A stretch of 64,000 nt of DNA, from the NCBI GenBank assembly GCA_022648685.1, contig JALCMW010000004.1:1-64000 (forward strand). Reading direction: 5' to 3'. Below, in pieces: positions 37,581 to 49,524 of the stretch (position 1 is its first letter; the number at the start of each line of letters is the position of its first letter). The DNA comes from Bacteroidales bacterium. Lineage in GTDB: Bacteria; Bacteroidota; Bacteroidia; Bacteroidales; UBA932. A program made the translations under genes and the position numbers. A model generated the notes under the pieces. It worked only from the letters and a program-made list of their open reading frames with translations, had not been told where the DNA came from and did not search any database.

Positions 37581-38750
37581 ATGAAGGAAAAGACTTCAGC
37601 ACTGTATTCGGGATATATTATCGACGGAGCCTTGCAAAAGCTGACTCCGGCGGAGATCCTGATACGCTGCATGACGCAAGGCAACAAAGAATATGAAAGC
37701 GATACAACCGAATATGAGCCTGTTGCCGACGAGACTCTGGATCCACCCCCGGGAATAGACGGATACGAAGATAAAGATATTGACAAATATCTTTCAGCCG
37801 TAAGAATCGCCGCAAAAACGGAAAGGGAATTCCAAACTGCTTTTCCGGAATCTTTCACAAGGGGAAAGATAGCCGGATCATTAATCGATACAATCTGGAG
37901 AAACGGAAGATTCAGATTGGGAGATCTGGCCGTAAACACTTGCTGGAAATGGAATACGGAACCGGTAGGAAATATGGCGGCTTTTTATGCTTCCGTTTCC
38001 GCAGCATCCGAATATATAGACAATCTCGGAATAGGCCTGTGTTCATATGTGTTCGAACAGAAAACGGAAGGGCCTTGTTTTCTGGGAATAGAAACCGTCA
38101 TACGCAAGAAAGACGTTACTTCCGGCGATTATGATGATGAAAACGGGTTCATGGAGCAGCCTCCAGGAACGGAAAATCCTGAAATAGGCAAAGGACGCAA
38201 ATGCAATGGCACGATAGCGACAGGAGATGATTCTTCATGGATAATATATATACCTTTCGACTCGTCCGAATATCTTCTCGGAGGCTCACTTCTTGCAGAA
38301 AAGACTGTTACTTCGGGAGATATCGCACCTGAGATTCAGGATACAGGCTATTTCTGCGATTGTTATGAAGTAGTAAGGGAACTGGTGGAAGACGGAATAA
38401 TAATTTCAGGAATAACAGTCGGCGACGGCGGTCTGATAACCGCTCTCGGGAAAATGATGAACGGTAAAGCAGGAATAAGGGCGGAACTTTACGATATCAT
38501 GAAGGCGAATCCGGGAAAAGACAAGTCGCATATACTTTTTTCCGAGATTCCGGGTGTCATAATCCAAATAAAAGACAGCGATTACGATTACCTTGATGCA
38601 GAGCTGCTGCTTCAGGAAGTAGCATACTATCCTTTGGGACATCCGGAAAAAGACTCAAAAAGCATAAAAGCTGAATCCGGAGGCAATTCCGGAATAATCA
38701 AGATTTTACAGTCCCTCCTAAACGGTCAGGCATCGGAAGGTGAAGACTGA
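37581..38750 (+). CDS. PurM/PurL-like (AIR synthase-related) protein of unknown role
   Basis: I start at the ATG at 37581, giving 389 residues. The middle (LGDLAVNTCWKWNTEPVGNMAAFYASVSAASEYIDNLG) and the C-terminal half (ELVEDGIIISGITVGDGGLITALGKMMNG, then LFSEIPGVIIQI) resemble the two halves of AIR synthase/FGAM synthase (PurM, PurL), especially the (S)DGG-L-xx-AL helix. The ATP-binding Asp/Gly-rich loop of true enzymes is not evident, and an acidic insert (about 180-230) separates the halves. It may be a degenerate relative, not a purine enzyme. It lies 29 bp upstream of phoH, so the two may be co-expressed. Confidence 0.6.
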   Translation: MKEKTSALYSGYIIDGALQKLTPAEILIRCMTQGNKEYESDTTEYEPVADETLDPPPGIDGYEDKDIDKYLSAVRIAAKTEREFQTAFPESFTRGKIAGSLIDTIWRNGRFRLGDLAVNTCWKWNTEPVGNMAAFYASVSAASEYIDNLGIGLCSYVFEQKTEGPCFLGIETVIRKKDVTSGDYDDENGFMEQPPGTENPEIGKGRKCNGTIATGDDSSWIIYIPFDSSEYLLGGSLLAEKTVTSGDIAPEIQDTGYFCDCYEVVRELVEDGIIISGITVGDGGLITALGKMMNGKAGIRAELYDIMKANPGKDKSHILFSEIPGVIIQIKDSDYDYLDAELLLQEVAYYPLGHPEKDSKSIKAESGGNSGIIKILQSLLNGQASEGED

Positions 38751-38779
38751 AAAAGACAAGCTATATAATCCATAATACT

Positions 38780-40165
38780 ATGACAAAGTACGCTAATGTT
38801 CCGGACAAGGGAACAACGACAAAACTGCCGAAGATATTCGTTCTGGATACAAATATTATCCTTCACGACTACAAGGCCATAAGACACTTCCAGGAAAACA
38901 ATCTGGTTATACCCATCGCCGTCATCGAAGAGTTGGACAAATTCAAGAAAGGAAATGACGCACTGAGCTTCAACGCAAGGGGGTTCATGAGGGAAATCAA
39001 CAAACTGACCGAAGGAAAAATGTTCGGCAGGAACGGAGTTCCGATAGGAAAAGGGCTTGGATATGTCAAGATCGAACCCAACCACCCTTTCCCTGACAAA
39101 TTCAAGGACCTGTTCCATGATGACATACAGGATCACAGGATTCTGGCCACCGCCATGTGGGTGAGAGACAATAATCCCGACAGGTTCGTAGCCTTGGTGA
39201 CCAAAGATATAAACCTCAGGCTCAAAGCCAAAGCAGCCGGAATGGAAGCTCAGGATTATCTTACAGACAGAGTGCAGGAAGAAAAAGTGGAAGGCGCCGA
39301 AAGGGAAGTACAGATAATCAGCGGACTATCGTCAGAAACTCTTCAGAAACTCGCTTACGGACCTGATACCGCAATAGATTGGAGGGAAGTCGGACAAAAA
39401 GCCCCCAAACACAACCAGCTTTATAAATTCCGCTGGGACAAACAGACTGATACCCCGCTTATCTGCGCACGGTATGATGCCGGAAGAGAAAAAATCGTCC
39501 TTGTAAAAGAAAGAAGGGCATACGGTATCTCCCCGAGGAACGATGAACAAAAATTTGCTATTGACGCATGCCTGAACAGGAACATTCAGTTGGTTTCCCT
39601 AACCGGAGGAGCTGGTACGGGAAAAACATTGATCGCGCTTGCATCGGCTTTGGAACAGGAAAAAGATTATGACCAGATAATTCTTTCCAGACCAACGGTG
39701 GTGCTCGGTAATCAGGACATCGGATTCCTCCCGGGAGACCAGAAAAGCAAAATGGGACCGTTTCTGCAGCCTCTTATGGACAACCTTAATGTAATAAGGT
39801 CAGGGTTCCGTCCTTCAAGCAAAGAAGCCATTAAAATAGACGGGCTCCTGAAAGATGAGAAACTGCTTATAACTCCTCTTGCATACATAAGAGGAAGAAG
39901 TCTGGGAAAAGCTTTCTTCATAATAGACGAAGCCCAGAATCTTACTCCCCACGAAATCAAGACAATCATCACCAGAGCCGGAGAAGGGACTAAAATGATA
40001 TTCACGGGAGATATCTTCCAGATCGACCAGCCATACTTGGATCAGTGGTCTAACGGCCTCACGCATTTGGATGAGAAACTTGACGGACAGAAATTATTCG
40101 AGCATATCTTCCTGCGCAAAGGAGAAAGAAGCGAACTTTCAGAAATTGCTGCCAAATTGTTATAA
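38780..40165 (+). CDS. phoH: PIN-PhoH ATPase/ribonuclease
   Basis: A 461-residue cytoplasmic protein. The N-terminal PIN nuclease domain (about 14-165) has its acidic residues in FVLDTNIILHDY, VIEELDKFK, DHRILATAMW and TKDINLRLKAKA. The C-terminal PhoH ATPase/helicase domain has Walker A LTGGAGTGKTLIALASAL (about 273-290) and Walker B FFIIDEAQNLTPHEIK (about 380-395), with MIFTGDIFQID. The family is a PIN-PhoH (PhoH2/YlaK-like) RNA-unwinding ribonuclease, often linked to stress and toxin-antitoxin biology. Confidence 0.92.
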   Translation: MTKYANVPDKGTTTKLPKIFVLDTNIILHDYKAIRHFQENNLVIPIAVIEELDKFKKGNDALSFNARGFMREINKLTEGKMFGRNGVPIGKGLGYVKIEPNHPFPDKFKDLFHDDIQDHRILATAMWVRDNNPDRFVALVTKDINLRLKAKAAGMEAQDYLTDRVQEEKVEGAEREVQIISGLSSETLQKLAYGPDTAIDWREVGQKAPKHNQLYKFRWDKQTDTPLICARYDAGREKIVLVKERRAYGISPRNDEQKFAIDACLNRNIQLVSLTGGAGTGKTLIALASALEQEKDYDQIILSRPTVVLGNQDIGFLPGDQKSKMGPFLQPLMDNLNVIRSGFRPSSKEAIKIDGLLKDEKLLITPLAYIRGRSLGKAFFIIDEAQNLTPHEIKTIITRAGEGTKMIFTGDIFQIDQPYLDQWSNGLTHLDEKLDGQKLFEHIFLRKGERSELSEIAAKLL

Positions 40166-40191
40166 AATTTTACATTAGGCTGAAAATATTG

Positions 40192-40199
40192 TACTTTTG
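40192..40199 (+). promoter_or_regulatory. -7 box of ppdK
   Basis: TACTTTTG, a perfect TAnnTTTG, 64 bp before the ppdK ATG. Its last three bases overlap the left arm of the inverted repeat 40197-40238, so anything binding that repeat would cover the start of transcription. Confidence 0.6.
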
Positions 40200-40238
40200 T
40201 GGCAGATTTCTACTTTTTGGGGTGGAAATCTGCCACAA
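40197..40238. promoter_or_regulatory. Perfect inverted repeat in the ppdK leader
   Basis: TTGTGGCAGATTTC (40197-40210), 14 bases, GAAATCTGCCACAA (40225-40238). These perfect 14-bp arms start in the -7 box and end 24 bp before the ATG. It could be a leader hairpin or the two half-sites of a regulator. The arm end GCCACAAT recurs in front of the acyl-CoA synthetase gene. Confidence 0.7.
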
Positions 40239-40262
40239 TCGAATTATAAAACATATTGGAAG

Positions 40263-43001
40263 ATGATTGAAAATAATAAAAGAATTTATCGTTTCGGAGG
40301 CAAAACGGCCGAAGGAAATGGATCCATGCGTGAATTGCTCGGAGGCAAAGGAGCAAATCTTGCCGAGATGAGCAGACTGGGAATGCCTGTTCCTGCCGGA
40401 TTCACCATCACAACAGCATGTTGTACCGAATACTATGCGATAGGAGGAGGCTTCACATCCGATCTTAAAAAAGATGTCGCCGCTTCTTTGAAAGCGACAG
40501 AACAATTGATGGGGAAAAAGTTCGGAGATCCATCCGATCCCCTTTTGGTAAGCTGCCGATCCGGAGCAAGAAGTTCCATGCCGGGAATGATGGACACCAT
40601 TCTTAATATCGGACTTTGTTCCAAGACGATCCCGGGACTTATCAAAAAGACCGGCAACCCGCGTTTCGTATATGATGCTTACAGACGTTTGATAATGATG
40701 TATTCGGATGTCGTAATGGAAAAAGCCGAAGGTATAGAACCTGCCGACGGCCAGGGGATACGCCAGCAGCTTGACGGAATGATGTCTGAACTCAAAGAGA
40801 AAAAAGGGTACAAATCAGATACCGACATAACTGCCGAAGAGCTCAAGGAACTTAGCGGACAGTTCAAGGAAAGGATAAAGGCTGTTCTCGGTTTTGAATT
40901 CCCTGACGATGCAGAGGCTCAGCTCTGGGGCTCGATCGGAGGAGTATTCAAATCATGGAATGGAAAGAGAGCTCTTGCATACAGGAAAATCGAAAGGATT
41001 CCGGACGACTGGGGAACGGCCGTCAACGTTCAGGCCATGGTATTCGGAAATATGGGAGACAATTCCGCAACAGGTGTGGCGTTTTCCAGAAATCCTGCTA
41101 CCGGAGACAATAAATTTTACGGGGAATGGCTTATAAATGCACAGGGTGAAGACGTTGTAGCCGGAATCAGGACACCGAATCCGCTTAATGAAGCAACCAA
41201 AAACGAGCACAATAAGAAACTTGAGTCCCTGGAAATGGCGATGCCGGAAGTTTATAAAGAACTTTATGACATAAGGACACGTCTGGAACAGCACTTCCAT
41301 GATATGCAGGATATAGAATTCACCATACAGGAAGGCAAACTCTGGATGCTTCAATGCCGTATAGGGAAAAGAAGCGGACTTGCGGCAATACAGATGGCCG
41401 TAGACATGGTCGGGGAAGGAATGATAGATGAAAAGACAGCTGTCATGAGAGTTTCGCCTGCGCAACTGGACGAGGTCCTGCACCCGATCCTTGATCCGGC
41501 TTCCGAAAAGAAAACGGAAGCGGCGGCACAAGGTCTTCCGGCATCTCCGGGAGGAGCTGTGGGCACGATAGTATTCACATCGGAAGCGGCAATGAAAGCG
41601 GCTTCGGAAGGAAGGAAAGTAATTCTTGTACGTGAAGAAACTTCCCCGGAAGATATAGAAGGGATGAGAGCGGCAGCCGGAATACTTACGGCCAGGGGCG
41701 GTATGACGTCCCATGCGGCGCTTGTAGCCCGCGGATGGGGAAAATGCTGCATAGTCGGCTGCGAATCTCTTGAAATAAAGTTCAAAGAAAAGACTCTTCA
41801 GTTCAAGGGATCTTCCAAGGTATACAAAGAAAACGACTGGTTGAGTCTGAACGGATCCAAAGGACTCGTATATGGAGAAAAGATTTCGACTATGGACGCA
41901 ACGGAAAATCCTCTGTTCGTAAGATTCATGGCAATGGCCGACAATTTCCGCAAACTTGGAATACGCACCAACGCCGATACTCCTGAAGATGCTGCGAGAG
42001 CTCTTAAATTCGGAGCCGAAGGAATAGGACTTTTCAGAGTCGAGCATATGTTCTACGGCAAAAACTCGGAACAGCCTCTTGCTAAATTGCGCAAAATGAT
42101 TTTGTGCAATACGGACAAAGAAAGGAAAGCAGCTCTGGCGGAACTTGAACCGTTCATCAAAGCTGCTGTCAAGAGCACAATGAAGATAATGGATGGGAAG
42201 CCTGTTGTTTTCCGTCTGCTTGATCCTCCTCTGCATGAATTCGTACCTAAGACAGAAGAGAAGAAACAGGAGCTTGCAAAAGAATTGAACGTAACTGTTG
42301 AAGAAATCGAAAAACGAGGGGAATCACTTCAGGAAGTCAATCCGATGATGGGACACAGAGGTGTTCGTCTCCACATGTCATATCCGTTGATAGCTGAAAC
42401 ACAGTACAGAGCCATATTCACGGCGATGGCCGAATTGCAGCAGGAAGGCTACGACCCTCAACCTGAAATAATGATTCCGGTTACCATCTCAGCCCGTGAG
42501 CTCAGCTACCAAAGAGCCATATGCGATCGTGTGAAAGCGGAAGTGGAAGGTACGACAAGGCAGTTCCTCATATACCATTACGGTACCATGATAGAAATTC
42601 CGCGTGCGGCATTGACTGCCGACAGGATGGCCCGTGCCGCCGAATTCTTCTCTTTCGGTACAAATGACCTGACGCAAATGACATTCGGCTTCTCCAGAGA
42701 TGATGTAGGGACATTCATGGGAGATTATCTTGGCAACAAGATCCTTGACGCGGATCCGTTCCAGACTATCGACCAGAAAGGTGTCGGTAAACTTGTGGAA
42801 TACGGAATCAAGGCCGGAAGAACCAAGAGACATGATCTAAAATGCGGAGTCTGCGGTGAACACGGCGGAGACCCCGACTCAATCAAGTTCTTCAATTCCA
42901 TCGGAGTAGACTACGTTTCATGCTCTCCTTTCCGGGTACCAATCGCCCGTCTGGCAGCAGCTCAGGCAGCCATTGAACAAGGAACGGTCCCGGCTAAATA
43001 A
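40263..43001 (+). CDS. ppdK: Pyruvate, phosphate dikinase
   Basis: I start at the ATG at 40263 (912 residues); the TTG at 40197 lies inside the promoter. The enzyme interconverts pyruvate + ATP + phosphate with PEP + AMP + PPi. Seen are the ATP-grasp start RIYRFGGKTAEGNG and LLGGKGANLAEMSRLGMPVPAGFTI, the phospho-His motif TARGGMTSHAALVARGWGKCC (about 474-494), and the PEP domain GIGLFRVEHMFY, LFSFGTNDLTQMTFGFSRDD and CGVCGEHGGDPDSI. Length is typical. In anaerobic Bacteroidales it works in both glycolysis and gluconeogenesis. A hairpin leader and a strong terminator bracket it. Confidence 0.98.
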   Translation: MIENNKRIYRFGGKTAEGNGSMRELLGGKGANLAEMSRLGMPVPAGFTITTACCTEYYAIGGGFTSDLKKDVAASLKATEQLMGKKFGDPSDPLLVSCRSGARSSMPGMMDTILNIGLCSKTIPGLIKKTGNPRFVYDAYRRLIMMYSDVVMEKAEGIEPADGQGIRQQLDGMMSELKEKKGYKSDTDITAEELKELSGQFKERIKAVLGFEFPDDAEAQLWGSIGGVFKSWNGKRALAYRKIERIPDDWGTAVNVQAMVFGNMGDNSATGVAFSRNPATGDNKFYGEWLINAQGEDVVAGIRTPNPLNEATKNEHNKKLESLEMAMPEVYKELYDIRTRLEQHFHDMQDIEFTIQEGKLWMLQCRIGKRSGLAAIQMAVDMVGEGMIDEKTAVMRVSPAQLDEVLHPILDPASEKKTEAAAQGLPASPGGAVGTIVFTSEAAMKAASEGRKVILVREETSPEDIEGMRAAAGILTARGGMTSHAALVARGWGKCCIVGCESLEIKFKEKTLQFKGSSKVYKENDWLSLNGSKGLVYGEKISTMDATENPLFVRFMAMADNFRKLGIRTNADTPEDAARALKFGAEGIGLFRVEHMFYGKNSEQPLAKLRKMILCNTDKERKAALAELEPFIKAAVKSTMKIMDGKPVVFRLLDPPLHEFVPKTEEKKQELAKELNVTVEEIEKRGESLQEVNPMMGHRGVRLHMSYPLIAETQYRAIFTAMAELQQEGYDPQPEIMIPVTISARELSYQRAICDRVKAEVEGTTRQFLIYHYGTMIEIPRAALTADRMARAAEFFSFGTNDLTQMTFGFSRDDVGTFMGDYLGNKILDADPFQTIDQKGVGKLVEYGIKAGRTKRHDLKCGVCGEHGGDPDSIKFFNSIGVDYVSCSPFRVPIARLAAAQAAIEQGTVPAK

Positions 43002-43032
43002 TCCGGAATTACTGACTGCAATAGGATCCTCC

Positions 43033-43197
43033 GATCGTCAAGAATGACGACCGGAAGCCAGTTTGAAAAAGGCCGGGAAACAGTCAAACGACAGCTAGGA
43101 GATGATCGGAAGACGGCTGGATGAAGATCAGAAGATGATCTGGAAAAGGCCGGTAAATATTCAAAAGACGACTGGAAGACAGTTGGAAGACGATCAA
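43033..43197. repeat. Five degenerate 33-bp tandem repeats
   Basis: Units begin at 43033, 43066, 43099, 43132 and 43165, with a rough consensus AAGATGATCGGAAGACAGCT plus GGAAGACGATCAG. They lie between the ppdK stop and its terminator. 33 bp equals eleven codons: the minus strand stays open through them (43225-42962, repeating about every 11 residues), but that peptide looks like a by-product. There are no spacers, so this is not a CRISPR array. Confidence 0.65.
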
Positions 43198-43442
43198 AAA
43201 TAGAAGAGGGTAACCATAAAGTCATTTCGACTCAGGTTACCCTTTTTTAGTTTATTCCATTTCCATTTTAAAATAGGGTATTCAATCTTACGAAAATTTA
43301 GCCCTTTAATATTACCATTTACAACGGACACTCCTGGCACACACCTTTTTCCTTTGGCTTTATCTCTTGCCCTGATGTCTTTCCAACTTTCGGGGTTCAC
43401 TTTATACCGGAGTGAAGCCAATTTATTTCCAAGTAGCAGCAT
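43194..43442 (-). CDS. Possible small basic protein of unknown function
   Basis: An 82-codon frame 27 bp downstream of the ferredoxin gene on the same strand, with an ATG at 43442. The product is rich in Lys, Arg and Trp (KVNPESWKDIRARDKAKGKR, ILKWKWNKLKKG) and has no recognisable domain. Its last third runs through the ppdK terminator stem, which counts against it. It may be a gene remnant. Confidence 0.25.
   Translation of the reverse strand: MLLLGNKLASLRYKVNPESWKDIRARDKAKGKRCVPGVSVVNGNIKGLNFRKIEYPILKWKWNKLKKGNLSRNDFMVTLFYF
43207..43248 (+). terminator. Intrinsic terminator of ppdK
   Basis: AGGGTAACC (43207-43215) pairs with GGTTACCCT (43235-43243), with an inner AGTC/GACT stem and a T-tract (43243-43248). 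It lies about 205 bp past the ppdK stop, beyond the tandem repeats. Confidence 0.88.
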
Positions 43443-43469
43443 AAGAGTACCTAGACAGAAGAATTCAGA

Positions 43470-44060
43470 TTAAATCCGTACTACGGCATTGCATGGACAT
43501 TTGTCGATACACTTTCCGCAATAGAGACAACCTTCAGGATTAACAATTACGGAATGCAATAGCTTTTTGCCAACATTATCTTCTCCCCGTATTTCAAAGA
43601 CATTTCCAGGGCATAGCCTGACACAAATACTGCAGCCGGCACATTTGGATTTATCTATGGACAGCCAAAACTTTCCGGTATACTTTCCCGGTCCTGAAAA
43701 ATTCACTTCCACCTCCGGAGATGCCATTCCAGCGACAGCTTTTCCAACCTCCGAAGGTTTCATTCCCACCCCAAATTTTCCTGACCCGGAAGATATTATT
43801 CCTGCACCTGATTTTCCCGCTTTGGAAGATCTTACAACATGGCCGGAAGACCCCAAAGATGGGCCAGAAGATTTTACAGAAGATCCATCAGTTTCAGAAG
43901 GCTCTACTCCATTAGGCAAATTATCCGCAAAACAGTTAAAATTATGTCCGGATCCGATTCCGCACCCATATTCCCTGCAATGGCACCTACTGTCACCATT
44001 ATCCCGACAACCATGCAAATGCAAACGTTCACGGTTATGTACATGTCTGAAATTTCTCAT
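43470..44060 (-). CDS. Two-cluster ferredoxin with Cys/His-rich head and Gly/Ser linker
   Basis: A 196-residue protein. Residues of about 132-196 are a bacterial 2x[4Fe-4S] ferredoxin: CAGCSICVRLCPGNVF and CLYCGKCIDKCPCNAV. The first 45 residues are rich in Cys and His (LHLHGCRDNGDSRCHCREYGCG, NFNCFADN). They have no signal peptide and could bind a metal. Between them is a low-complexity linker of about 80 residues with loose 11-12 residue repeats of Gly, Ser, Lys and Val (SGSGKFGVGMKPSEVGKAVAG). The ferredoxin part is certain; I know no family with this whole layout. It may serve one of the redox enzymes of the cell. Confidence 0.65.
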   Translation of the reverse strand: MRNFRHVHNRERLHLHGCRDNGDSRCHCREYGCGIGSGHNFNCFADNLPNGVEPSETDGSSVKSSGPSLGSSGHVVRSSKAGKSGAGIISSGSGKFGVGMKPSEVGKAVAGMASPEVEVNFSGPGKYTGKFWLSIDKSKCAGCSICVRLCPGNVFEIRGEDNVGKKLLHSVIVNPEGCLYCGKCIDKCPCNAVVRI

Positions 44061-44169
44061 ATTATTCTGTGATATTCATTAATACAATTCGACCTTATGC
44101 TCTCTACCAATTAAGACAAACAAGTCCGATAGATATTTTAAGAAATTTCATATAAAAACGGATAGGGAT

Positions 44170-44207
44170 AAAAAAAGAGTACCTTCTGTCCGGCAGAAGA
44201 TACTCTT
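44170..44207 (-). terminator. Intrinsic terminator of glyA
   Basis: AAGAGTA-c-CTTCTG, loop TCCGG, CAGAAG-a-TACTCTT, followed on the minus strand by seven T (plus-strand A-run 44170-44176). It lies 38 bp past the glyA stop. A 22-bp A/T palindrome (44212-44233) sits between stop and stem. Confidence 0.88.
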
Positions 44208-44244
44208 CATAATATATATTTTAAAATATATATAATAAATATAT

Positions 44245-45573
44245 CTAATATTTATTCAGCGGCCTTCCTCCGGTAATCATGTGGACCTTACGTTTCACAT
44301 CTTCTAGTACGGCATTGTATTCAGCCTCGCCCTCGGTAGTATCGCCTTTGATCAAAGATGCATGTTCCGACACGGCCGACAGCACCGAATCAATCAACTC
44401 GACTATGTCATGCATATCTTTCTCAACAAAGCCTCTGGAAGTAACGGCAGGAGTACCGATTCTGATTCCTGAAGTCTGGAAAGGACTCCGGGAATCGAAA
44501 GGAACCATATTTTTGTTTATAGTGATATCAGCTTTTACCAATTCTTTCTCGGCCATACGCCCTGTAACTTCAGGGAACTTCGAACGGAGATCAATCAATA
44601 TCAGGTGATTGTCAGTACCACCGGATACCACTCCGTAGCCTTTGTCAAGGAAAGATTTGCACATTGCCTGGGCATTTGCAAGAACTTGTTTCTGGTAATC
44701 CACAAATTCAGGCTGCATGGCTTCATAGAAAGCCACGGCTTTTGCGGCTATCACATGTTCCAGAGGGCCTCCCTGGACACCGGGGAAAACGCTGGAATTT
44801 ATGAGCTGTGACATCTTCTTTATCTGTCCTTTTGCATTGGCTATCCCCCATGGGTTATCGAAATCTTTTCCTATGAGAATAATACCGCCTCTTGGGCCTC
44901 GTAATGTTTTATGAGTAGTCGAAGTGACTATATGGGCATATCTGACAGGATTCTTAAGAAGACCGGCTGCTATTATACCTGCCGTATGGGCCATATCAAT
45001 CATTAAGATAGCCCCGACGGAATCCGCTATTTCACGCATGCGTTCATAATCCCACTCCCTGGAGTAAGCGGAAGCTCCTCCGATTATGAGTTTAGGATGA
45101 CATTCATTCGCTATACGTTCCATTTCATCATAATCGACATATCCGGTTTTTTCATTCACGCCATAAGGTACCGCATGATATAAGATTCCGGACATATTCA
45201 CCGGGGAACCATGCGTAAGATGACCGCCATGGGATAAATTCAACCCCATGAAAGTATCTCCCGGTTTGAGACATGCCATCAGAACGGACATATTGGCCTG
45301 AGCCCCGGAATGAGGCTGCACATTAGCATATTCTGCATCGAAGATCTTGCACAGACGATCTATTGCAAGCTGCTCGATTTGATCGATAACCTCACAACCG
45401 CCGTAATATCTTTTGCTAGGATATCCTTCCGCATATTTATTGGTGCAGATAGATCCCATAGCCTCCAATACCTGATCCGTTACATAGTTCTCGGAAGCGA
45501 TCAGTTCCAATCCGGAAGATTGCCTTTCCTTCTCTTTTTTGATCAGATCAAAAATCTGTAAATCCTGTCTCAT
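44245..45573 (-). CDS. glyA: Serine hydroxymethyltransferase
   Basis: A 442-residue PLP enzyme that interconverts serine and glycine and charges tetrahydrofolate with a C1 unit. Motifs: [66 protein letters not shown], and the PLP Lys in [13 protein letters not shown]. The length is about 20-25 residues above the bacterial norm, as in other Bacteroidales. It is a single-gene unit with its own terminator and a TATATTTG box upstream. It complements folC and sdaA in serine/folate metabolism. Confidence 0.97.
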   Translation of the reverse strand: MRQDLQIFDLIKKEKERQSSGLELIASENYVTDQVLEAMGSICTNKYAEGYPSKRYYGGCEVIDQIEQLAIDRLCKIFDAEYANVQPHSGAQANMSVLMACLKPGDTFMGLNLSHGGHLTHGSPVNMSGILYHAVPYGVNEKTGYVDYDEMERIANECHPKLIIGGASAYSREWDYERMREIADSVGAILMIDMAHTAGIIAAGLLKNPVRYAHIVTSTTHKTLRGPRGGIILIGKDFDNPWGIANAKGQIKKMSQLINSSVFPGVQGGPLEHVIAAKAVAFYEAMQPEFVDYQKQVLANAQAMCKSFLDKGYGVVSGGTDNHLILIDLRSKFPEVTGRMAEKELVKADITINKNMVPFDSRSPFQTSGIRIGTPAVTSRGFVEKDMHDIVELIDSVLSAVSEHASLIKGDTTEGEAEYNAVLEDVKRKVHMITGGRPLNKY

Positions 45574-45598
45574 AAATTAAGCTTATTATTGTATCCGG

Positions 45599-45644
45599 CA
45601 AATATAATCAAATTTCTATTTTTATACTACTTGTACTACCTTTG
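45599..45644. promoter_or_regulatory. Divergent -7 boxes of glyA and the SpoU methyltransferase
   Basis: CAAATATA (45599-45606) reads TATATTTG leftwards, 26 bp before glyA. TACCTTTG (45637-45644) reads rightwards, 50 bp before the methyltransferase. Both are perfect TAnnTTTG; -33 partners are weak. Confidence 0.55.
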
Positions 45645-45693
45645 CCAAGACACAAAAAATTTCCGCCAGGTTATGGTAAAAGCATAAGTCGTA

Positions 45694-46236
45694 ATGAAAG
45701 ACAGAAAGTTATTGAATATCGAATTAAACAGGATAACGGCAGAAGAATATAAAAAACTTCCTTCCTCCGGAATCGTCGTAGTTCTGGACAATATACGCAG
45801 TGCGCACAATGTCGGCTCGGCTTTCCGCAGCTGCGATGCTTTCAAGGCTGACAAGATCTGGCTATGCGGAATTTCAGCCGTCCCGCCTTCTGCGGAAATT
45901 CACAAATCAGCTCTCGGAGCCGAATTCAGCGTGGAATGGGAGCATTCGGACAATACGCTAAATGTCATAGAAAGACTCAAAACCGAAGGCTATACGGTTG
46001 TGAGTGTGGAACAAACCGTAAATTCTTTAAGAATGAATAATTTTGCTCCGGAATCCGGCAAAAAATATGCTCTTATATTCGGAAACGAAGTCGACGGAGT
46101 TGATCAGAAAGTCGTGGACGCCTCTGATTTTTCTCTTGAAATCCCGCAATTCGGGACCAAGCATTCCCTAAACGTTTCCGTTTCCGTAGGAATAGTTTTA
46201 TGGCATTTTTGCCTGAACAAGGCCAGATTCAGATAA
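45694..46236 (+). CDS. TrmH/SpoU-family RNA 2'-O-methyltransferase
   Basis: A 180-residue SPOUT (knotted) methyltransferase. The three SpoU motifs are present: motif 1 VVLDNIRSAHNVGSAFRSCDAF (Asn and Arg of NIRSxxNVG, about 28-49), motif 2 YALIFGNEVDGVD (about 129-141) and motif 3 IPQFGTKHSLNVSVSVGIVLW (about 150-170). It methylates a ribose in tRNA or rRNA; the target cannot be told. It lacks the N-terminal substrate-binding domain of RlmB-type enzymes, so a small tRNA-type enzyme is likely. Confidence 0.9.
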   Translation: MKDRKLLNIELNRITAEEYKKLPSSGIVVVLDNIRSAHNVGSAFRSCDAFKADKIWLCGISAVPPSAEIHKSALGAEFSVEWEHSDNTLNVIERLKTEGYTVVSVEQTVNSLRMNNFAPESGKKYALIFGNEVDGVDQKVVDASDFSLEIPQFGTKHSLNVSVSVGIVLWHFCLNKARFR

Positions 46237-46273
46237 TCCGGAAAGGTTGGATACATATAAAGGCCGGATTATC
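46232..46273. terminator. Inverted repeat between convergent genes
   Basis: GATAATCCGG (46232-46241), 22 bases, CCGGATTATC (46264-46273): perfect 10-bp arms. It begins inside the stop of the SpoU gene and ends 5 bp before the lacZ stop. No T-tract follows, so it is at best a weak bidirectional terminator. Confidence 0.4.
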
Positions 46274-46278
46274 AACAT

Positions 46279-49524
<3,246 letters not shown>

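Noticed and set aside
40197..40262. TTG start for ppdK
   Set aside because: It lies within the -7 box and the inverted repeat; the family N-terminus aligns with the ATG at 40263.
40953..42236. 427-codon frame antisense to ppdK
   Set aside because: Shadow of codon bias in a certain gene; product is His/Arg/Phe/Ser-rich with no family features.
43033..43197. Tandem repeats considered as a CRISPR array
   Set aside because: Units are adjacent and degenerate with no spacers, and no cas genes are in the window.
42962..43225. 87-codon minus-strand frame through the 33-bp repeats
   Set aside because: It overlaps the end of ppdK and merely mirrors the repeat; no recognisable start or domain.
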